A stretch of 27,099 nucleotides of DNA, taken from contig DASWFO010000232.1 in assembly GCA_036394195.1 (NCBI GenBank), positions 1 to 27,099 of the forward strand, written 5' to 3'. The position numbers and the translations under genes are program-made. A model generated the notes under the pieces. It saw nothing but the letters and a program-made list of their open reading frames with translations. It did no database searches and had not been told where the DNA came from. The stretch is from DATJPD01 sp036394195. GTDB taxonomy: Bacteria; Pseudomonadota; Alphaproteobacteria; CACIAM-22H2. Positions within the stretch are counted from its first letter, which is position 1. Each line of letters opens with the position of its first letter. Shown here piece by piece: positions 22,509 through 27,099 of the stretch.

Positions 22509-23540
22509 CTATGACCCGCCATGCGCCTTCACCATCGCCATGGCGTCCCGATACACGGTCGCATCGACCAGCTTGTCATAGGAGATCGGCGTCTTGCCGT
22601 CGCGGATGCCGCCGGTCTTCGCCTGGATGTCGATCGCGGCCTGGACGTTCTCCCGGCCGAGACCGTCCTTGTCGACCGGCCAGAACTCCATCTTGAGGAA
22701 TTCCTCCAAGGCCGCTTTGGCCTCGGACGGCGTATGCCCGGTGATGGCCGCAATCTGAGCGACCTTGTCCGAGTTCTTGGGGTCCTTCATGAAGCGTGCG
22801 GCCTCGATGTCGGCAGCGATCAGCCGCACGAACGCATCGCGCTTCTTGTCCAGCGTGCCGCGCTGCGTCGTCAACACCATGTAATGGTTGATGGGGTTCA
22901 CCTGCTTCATGGTGGTGACGTAGGCGACCTTTTTCTTGGCTTTTTCCTCGATCATCGGCACATCGTCGATGTGCAACACGCCGACGGCGAGCTGGCCTGC
23001 GGCCATGGCCGTGCCGGTATTGCTGCCCAGCGCCACCTCCTGAACGTCGCTTGCCTTGAGCCCGCAGGGCGCCATCATCTGGTGCAGCGCGATGGAGCGG
23101 GCGCCATTGATTGTGTCGATGCCGATCGATTGTCCCTTGAGGTCGGAGCACGCCTTGACCTTCGGGTCCAGGGTGGCCAGCACCCAATCGGTGTTCTCGT
23201 TGCCGGCAATCGCGACCATGTCGACGCCGGCATTGGACGTGATGCCGATCACGACAGGCGTCGGAGATAAAGAGAGATCGATATCGCCGGTCTGCACGGC
23301 GCGCGCCGCCACCGTGCCGTTGTCGAAGTTCCGCAGCTGGACGTCGAGGCCGTATTTCTTGAAGAAACCGGCGTCGCGGGCAACGTATTGCAGGACGGCC
23401 ACGTAGACCGGTGGCACGCCCGGCAGGCCAAACGACATCTTCTCCTCGGCCCGGGCGGGCCCGGGTGCCACCAGGAGGGCTGCGAGGCCCGCGATGGCCG
23501 CCGTCATCAGCATCGTCCGCAGGCGAAGGCCGGTCGGCAT
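22509..23540 (-). CDS. ABC transporter substrate-binding protein, NMT1/SsuA type
   Basis: This is a 343-residue periplasmic binding protein of the nitrate/sulfonate/taurine/thiamine-precursor family. A signal peptide ends near PARAEE (residue 31). The core holds PPVYVAVLQYVARDAGFFKKYGLDVQLRNF, AARAVQTGDIDLSLSPTPV and a DLKGQSIGID segment, all usual for this family. A ribosome binding site, GGGAGG, lies six bases before the ATG. It follows the ATPase gene by 59 nt on the same strand. Its most likely membrane partners are the two permeases at 19694-21261, separated from it by the inserted Bug gene. Family members bind sulfonates, pyrimidine precursors, riboflavin and aromatic carboxylates; the ligand here is open. 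Confidence 0.9.
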   Translation of the reverse strand: MPTGLRLRTMLMTAAIAGLAALLVAPGPARAEEKMSFGLPGVPPVYVAVLQYVARDAGFFKKYGLDVQLRNFDNGTVAARAVQTGDIDLSLSPTPVVIGITSNAGVDMVAIAGNENTDWVLATLDPKVKACSDLKGQSIGIDTINGARSIALHQMMAPCGLKASDVQEVALGSNTGTAMAAGQLAVGVLHIDDVPMIEEKAKKKVAYVTTMKQVNPINHYMVLTTQRGTLDKKRDAFVRLIAADIEAARFMKDPKNSDKVAQIAAITGHTPSEAKAALEEFLKMEFWPVDKDGLGRENVQAAIDIQAKTGGIRDGKTPISYDKLVDATVYRDAMAMVKAHGGS

Positions 23541-23599
23541 GTTTTCCTCCCTCGAAGTCAGGACGCCGGGATGCGTCGAGCTTACAAAGCTTACACCGC

Positions 23600-24454
23600 T
23601 TACCGGCTTCGCGCCTTGCCTTCAAGCTCGAACTGGGCCTGGCGCGCCTCGTCCTTAAGCGTGTTCCACACCCGCTCGCGCAAGCTCGCAAAGCGCGGAT
23701 GCGTCAGGGTCTCACGGGTGCGCGGATGGGGCAGGTCGACCTCGATGATCTCCTGCACGCGGCTCGGACGGCCTTTGAGAACGGCCACGCGGTCGCCCAG
23801 CAGGACCGCCTCCTCGATCGAATGGGTGACGAACAGCATGCTGGTGGGGCGCATCTCCCAAATGCGCAGCAGCTCGAACTGCAGGATCTCGCGCGTCTGC
23901 GCGTCGACCGCCGCGAACGGCTCATCCATCAGCAGCACCTTGGGCTCGACGGCGAGCGCCCGCGCCAGGCCGCAGCGCTGCTGCATGCCGCCGGACATTT
24001 GATAGGGATAGACGGCCTCGAAGCCGTTCAGCCCCACCATGGCAATGAACTGCGGGACCTTCGCGGCGATCTCGGCGCGCGAGGCGCCGGCCAGCCGCAA
24101 CCCGTAGGCGACGTTGTCGTACACGGTCTTCCACGGGAACAGGCCGAAATGCTGGAACACCATGGCGACCCCGGCCCGCGGCTCGGTGATCCGCTCGCCC
24201 TCGACAAAAATGTCGCCCTCGCTCAGCGGCAGCAGGCCGTCGATGCAACGGAGCAGCGTCGTCTTACCGCAGCCCGACGGGCCGACCAACGCCACGATCT
24301 CGCGCTCGCCGACCTCGAGATCGACGTTCTGAAACACCTGAAGCTCGCCATAGCGCTTGCCGGCGCCGACCGCGTGGATGCGCGCGGCGTGAGGCGCCGC
24401 CGTCGCCCGGGACGCGGTCTCGGATGCGCGCAAGGCGCCGGCAGATCCTTTCAT
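23600..24454 (-). CDS. ABC transporter ATPase, SsuB/TauB type
   Basis: This is a 284-residue nucleotide-binding subunit. It shows Walker A GPSGCGKT at 58-65, a Q-loop VFQHFGLFPWKTVYDNV at 99-115, the signature MSGGMQQR at 153-160, Walker B VLLMDEPF at 173-180, D-loop AAVDAQTR and the switch VTHSIEEAV. The FPWKTV and MSGGMQQR forms are those of nitrate/sulfonate/taurine importers. The ATG at 24454 overlaps the stop of the AhpD-like gene (ATGA); the frame is open to 24703, but that part is a shadow. Co-translation with the AhpD-like gene links uptake to that enzyme. The unit probably starts at the LacI operator at 25179. Confidence 0.93.
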   Translation of the reverse strand: MKGSAGALRASETASRATAAPHAARIHAVGAGKRYGELQVFQNVDLEVGEREIVALVGPSGCGKTTLLRCIDGLLPLSEGDIFVEGERITEPRAGVAMVFQHFGLFPWKTVYDNVAYGLRLAGASRAEIAAKVPQFIAMVGLNGFEAVYPYQMSGGMQQRCGLARALAVEPKVLLMDEPFAAVDAQTREILQFELLRIWEMRPTSMLFVTHSIEEAVLLGDRVAVLKGRPSRVQEIIEVDLPHPRTRETLTHPRFASLRERVWNTLKDEARQAQFELEGKARSR

Positions 24455-25116
24455 TCCGCGGCCGACGAGCGGCTGGCGGGCGCCGCATCCTGCTTGGCCC
24501 AGTAGTCGGGCGACGCCTTGCTTCTGGCGAGTGCCTCGGCCGTCTCGAAGCCGGGCGCCATCGAGGCGTCGGTGCCGGGGAGGACCTGGTGGTGCTCGAT
24601 GTTCAGCGTCCGCAGCCAGCGCTGCTGGCCCATGGTGAGGGCGATGAAATAGCCGAGCTCGACCAGCTCCGGCTCGCTGAAATGGTGATACAGGCGGGTC
24701 CACAGCGCGTCGTCAGCCGGCAGATCCCAGGTGATGCATTCCGCGTAGGCGAGGGCCGCCTTCTGGCGATCGTCGTAGCGGCTGGACTTCTCGAAATTCA
24801 GCAGATCCTTGTAGTCTTCCTCGACCACGCCGGAATTGCGCGACTTGATCGAGCGCTGGTTGCCGCAGTACTCGCACTTGACCGACTGTGAGACATAGAC
24901 GCGGCAGAGCTCCTTGATGCTGTGGTCGAGAACACCTTTGTGAAAAACATCGCGCCAGGAATTGGCGAACGACCAGAACGTCGCCGGCACGTGCGCGCGG
25001 ACCGCCTGGCTTTCCGGCCGCGGCGTCCCTTCGCGCCGGCAGCGGTCGAGCTCGGCGAGCATGGCCGGATCCTTGATCGTCGCGGGATCGACATAGCTGA
25101 TGCGTTGCTTTGTCAT
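24451..25116 (-). CDS. AhpD-like / carboxymuconolactone-decarboxylase-family protein
   Basis: This is a 221-residue all-helical protein of the CMD/AhpD superfamily. The core carries E69 (HSIKELCRVYVSQSV) and the dithiol C81-x2-C84 in VKCEYCGNQRS. AhpD proteins usually have a histidine four residues after the second cysteine (CxxCxxxH); here that position is R88. The second half (AALAYAECITWDLPADD and ELVELGYFIALTMGQQRWL) also fits the family. The dithiol suggests a redox or peroxidase-like role rather than true decarboxylation. A good ribosome binding site (GAGGAG) precedes the ATG. It is translationally coupled to the ABC ATPase and is preceded by a perfect LacI-type operator. Confidence 0.85.
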   Translation of the reverse strand: MTKQRISYVDPATIKDPAMLAELDRCRREGTPRPESQAVRAHVPATFWSFANSWRDVFHKGVLDHSIKELCRVYVSQSVKCEYCGNQRSIKSRNSGVVEEDYKDLLNFEKSSRYDDRQKAALAYAECITWDLPADDALWTRLYHHFSEPELVELGYFIALTMGQQRWLRTLNIEHHQVLPGTDASMAPGFETAEALARSKASPDYWAKQDAAPASRSSAAE

Positions 25117-25178
25117 CGTCTCGCTCCTCGGTTCGCTTTACTTGGCATTTTTCGCCCGGCTACAGCCCGCCGCGCGCC

Positions 25179-25192
25179 TGCAATCGATTGCA
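25179..25192. promoter_or_regulatory. LacI-type operator, copy 3, perfect palindrome (AhpD-like/ABC unit)
   Basis: TGCAATCGATTGCA is a perfect 14-bp palindrome, one base different from copies 1 and 2. It lies 63 bases before the start of the AhpD-like gene. Upstream on the minus strand a weak TTGATT ... CAAGAT pair with a 17-base gap would place the transcription start at the operator edge, again fitting repression. The gap 25117-25241 holds nothing else. Confidence 0.82.
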
Positions 25193-25241
25193 CCGATCTT
25201 GCCGCAGCCGTGAGGGCCAATCAATACAAACTAAGACCGCG

Positions 25242-26132
25242 TCACGGAACCACGCCGGGCGGAAGGGCCAGGCAATGCCGCGCGATGTCGCCGGATCGCG
25301 CCAGCCAGATCTCGCCGGCACGGCTCGCGATATGCGCCAACGCCCGGCGCAGGTGCCGCAGCCGGTACGGCTGTCCGACGATATAGGGGTGCAGCGCAAT
25401 CCCCATGACCAGCGGTCCCGAGCGCGATTGATCGAGCATCTCGTCGAAATTGTCGACGATCAGATCGGCGAACGCGTCGGGGCCGATCTTGCGGCCGACG
25501 ATCGCCGGGATGTCGTTCGCCTCCTGCGGATACGGCACGGCGAGGATCCGTCTCCCCCGCGTCTTGAACCAGATCGGCTGGTCGTCCATGCACCAGTCGA
25601 GAAGATAGGTATAGCCCTGCTCCGCGAGCAGGTCGGGCGTCAGGCGGCTTTCCGAAATCCAAGGGCCCAGCCAACCCGCGGGTGACCCGCCTTCGTGCTT
25701 CGCGATCGCGGCGCTCGTTTCGGCGATCAGCCGCCGCTCGGTTGCTTCATCGAGAACGCCCTGGCGCTCCGAATTCGTGCGCCCGTGGCCGACCATCTCG
25801 TCGCCGCGCCGCCGGAACGCCGCGATGACCTCCGGGCAGTAGTCGTACAGCGACGAGTTGATCAGCAGCGACACCGGGAACTTGAGCTCTTCGAACACGT
25901 CGAACAGGCGCCACACCCCGACGCGGTTGCCGTAGTCGCGCCAGGCGAAATTCAGCACATCCGGCTGCGGGCCGCCCGGGGCGAACTCGGCCCCCAGGCC
26001 TTCGCCGAAGGCGAAATGCTCGAGGTTCAGCCCGATATAAACGGCGAGCCGCTTGCCGTTCGGCCAGTCATAGAGCGGCCGGTCCTTGATGCCGCGATAC
26101 GCATAGCGGCCGTGAGTGGGCAGACCCGACAT
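25242..26132 (-). CDS. Polysaccharide-deacetylase-family protein, PuuE-like
   Basis: This is a 296-residue protein of the carbohydrate esterase 4 fold. Recognisable parts are RPLYDWPNGKRLAVYIGLNL, WRDYGNRVGVWRLFDVF, FPVSLLINSSLYDYCPEV, EMVGHGRTNSE (H116), GWLGPWISESRLTPDLL and VMGIALHPYIVGQPYRL. The classical metal site (His-x3-His plus Asp) is not complete: after H116 there is no second His. This resembles the PuuE group of metal-independent allantoinase-like enzymes that act on C-N bonds. A role in hydrolysing an amide or ureide is therefore as likely as sugar deacetylation. A ribosome binding site, GTGAGG, precedes the ATG. It lies upstream of the AhpD-like gene on the same strand, but a 125-nt gap and the operator intervene. 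Confidence 0.88.
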   Translation of the reverse strand: MSGLPTHGRYAYRGIKDRPLYDWPNGKRLAVYIGLNLEHFAFGEGLGAEFAPGGPQPDVLNFAWRDYGNRVGVWRLFDVFEELKFPVSLLINSSLYDYCPEVIAAFRRRGDEMVGHGRTNSERQGVLDEATERRLIAETSAAIAKHEGGSPAGWLGPWISESRLTPDLLAEQGYTYLLDWCMDDQPIWFKTRGRRILAVPYPQEANDIPAIVGRKIGPDAFADLIVDNFDEMLDQSRSGPLVMGIALHPYIVGQPYRLRHLRRALAHIASRAGEIWLARSGDIARHCLALPPGVVP

Positions 26133-26247
26133 TGCGCCTCACCATACAAGCCCGCACCCGGGCTTTCCACCGGCGGCCTTGTCCTTCGCGGCCCCGCATA
26201 CGATCATGTGAACGCCGCAGCCCCCGGCCCTGCCATAATCTCGCTCA

Positions 26248-26263
26248 TGGCACGGAATTCGCA
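26248..26263 (+). promoter_or_regulatory. Sigma-54 (RpoN) promoter of the right-hand binding-protein gene
   Basis: TGGCACGGAATTCGCA matches TGGCACG-N4-TTGCW except for TCGC in place of TTGC, the same deviation as in the urtA promoter. The GG at 26249-26250 and GC at 26261-26262 are exactly ten bases apart. Start of transcription near 26274 would leave a leader of about 43 nt with the ribosome binding site CGGAGGGG. The element lies in the 184-nt gap between divergent genes and reads toward the binding-protein gene. Confidence 0.75.
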
Positions 26264-26316
26264 CGGTTATCGCACTGCACCGGGCAGGGGCAGGTCCTGA
26301 AAATCGGAGGGGAACC

Positions 26317-27099
26317 ATGATGAGCATGACACGACGCCGGCTCCTGGCGACGGCCAGCGGCACGGCCCTTCTGGCACTGGCGCCCGTCGCCAGGGCCGAG
26401 GAACCGATCAAATTCGGCCTGGTCGCGGCATTGTCAGGCGAGTCCGCGCGCGCCGGCGAGGCGATCACCCGCGGCCTCACCATCGCCATCGATGAGATCA
26501 ACGCCAAGGGCGGCATCCTCGGCCGCAAGGTCGAGCTGGTCCGCCGCGACGACGAATCCAATCCCTCGAAGGGCCTGGCCGCCGCCCGCGAGCTCATCCA
26601 GCGCGAGAAGGTCACGGTGTTGTTCGGCGGGCTGGACACGCCGGTGTCGATGGCGATCGTGCCGCTCGCCAACAGCGAGAAGACGCCGTTCATGGGCACG
26701 TGGGCGGCGGGCACGCCGATCACCCGCAACGGCGCCAACCCGAATTACGTCTTCCGCGTTTCGGCGGTCGACGAGCTCGTCGACAAGGCGATCCTCCAAT
26801 ACGCCCTCAAGACGTACAGCGCCAAGAACCCCGGCATGATCCTGGTCAACAACTCGTGGGGCGAGTCGAACGAGGCCGGCCTGAAGGCGGCGCTGGCCGC
26901 GCAGAACATCAAATACGCAGGGATCGAGAAGTTCGAAGGCAACGAGCTCGACGTCGTCCCGCAGCTCAGCCGCCTCAAGGCCGGCGGCGCCGACGTGCTG
27001 TTCCTGGTCGGCAATGTCGGCCCGGCCTCGCAGGTCGTGAAGTCGCTCGACCGCATGGGATGGAAGGTGCCGGTGGTGTCGCATTGGGGACCGGCGGGC
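26317..27099 (+). CDS. Branched-chain-amino-acid/amide-type ABC substrate-binding protein (cut by the right edge)
   Basis: This is a periplasmic binding protein of the Leu/Ile/Val family (Peripla_BP_6), 261 codons visible. The start MMSMTRRRLLATASG carries a twin-arginine-like motif (TRRRLL) in a signal sequence ending at PVARAEE. The mature part reads IKFGLVAALSGESARAGE, INAKGGILGRKVELVRRDD, AARELIQREKVTVLFGG and LVNNSWGESNEAGLKAAL, all standard for the fold. A good ribosome binding site, GGAGGGG, precedes the ATG at 26317; the ATG at 26320 is also possible. A sigma-54-type promoter upstream suggests nitrogen control and thus an amino-acid, amide or urea-like ligand. Permeases and ATPases are expected to the right of the window. 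Confidence 0.93.
   Translation, partial: MMSMTRRRLLATASGTALLALAPVARAEEPIKFGLVAALSGESARAGEAITRGLTIAIDEINAKGGILGRKVELVRRDDESNPSKGLAAARELIQREKVTVLFGGLDTPVSMAIVPLANSEKTPFMGTWAAGTPITRNGANPNYVFRVSAVDELVDKAILQYALKTYSAKNPGMILVNNSWGESNEAGLKAALAAQNIKYAGIEKFEGNELDVVPQLSRLKAGGADVLFLVGNVGPASQVVKSLDRMGWKVPVVSHWGPAG

Noticed and set aside
1..27099. CRISPR arrays, tRNA genes, insertion sequences, phage genes or toxin-antitoxin pairs
   Set aside because: No spaced direct repeats, cloverleaf sequences, transposase motifs or small paired genes were seen on either strand.

Overview
The window is a GC-rich, densely packed stretch of bacterial chromosome, most likely from an alphaproteobacterium (Bradyrhizobium-like or Rhodospirillales-like). 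The pointers are the high-GC codon use, the gene order urtABCDE-ureDABC-EFG, several Bug/TctC-type binding proteins, and a dispersed repeat of the kind often mis-called as peptides containing HCERSEAIQ. I cannot assign a genus. No tRNA, rRNA, CRISPR array, insertion sequence or phage gene was seen.

Left part (1-10.9 kb, all minus strand): a complete urea uptake and hydrolysis block. A sigma-54-type promoter (10882-10898) sits upstream of urtA. The genes then run urtA-urtB-urtC-urtD-urtE (high-affinity urea ABC transporter), ureD-ureA-ureB-ureC (structural urease plus an accessory protein), a 226-bp spacer full of repeats, and ureE-ureF-ureG (nickel insertion). ureG is cut by the left edge. 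Most junctions are 1-17 nt apart or overlap, so imported urea would be hydrolysed by enzymes made from the same transcript or set of transcripts.

Middle part (11.1-16.8 kb): a two-gene unit on the minus strand (beta-hydroxyacid dehydrogenase, then a Bug binding protein); a divergent LacI-family regulator; an M24-fold hydrolase with one altered metal ligand; and an alpha/beta hydrolase resembling 2,6-dihydroxypseudooxynicotine hydrolase. At 16.8-18.0 kb lies a copper-delivery pair (PCuAC and SCO) on the plus strand. It is followed by a structured intergenic repeat and a secreted LVIVD/beta-propeller-like protein.

Right part (19.7-27.1 kb): two SsuC/TauC-type permeases, a second Bug protein inserted on the other strand, a matching NMT1/SsuA-type binding protein, its ATPase, and an AhpD/carboxymuconolactone-decarboxylase-like protein. 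Then come a PuuE-like polysaccharide deacetylase-family protein and, cut by the right edge, a branched-chain-amino-acid/amide-type binding protein with its own sigma-54-type promoter.

The main new observation is a LacI-type operator, TGCAAWCGATTGCA, present three times: in front of the dehydrogenase-Bug unit (beside the lacI gene), in front of the M24 gene, and in front of the AhpD-like/ABC-ATPase unit. This ties genes spread over 12 kb into one probable local regulon for uptake and catabolism of an unknown, perhaps nitrogen-containing, organic compound. A second observation is a pair of near-identical sigma-54 promoters, each about 45 nt upstream of a binding-protein gene, which suggests nitrogen-limitation control at both ends of the window.
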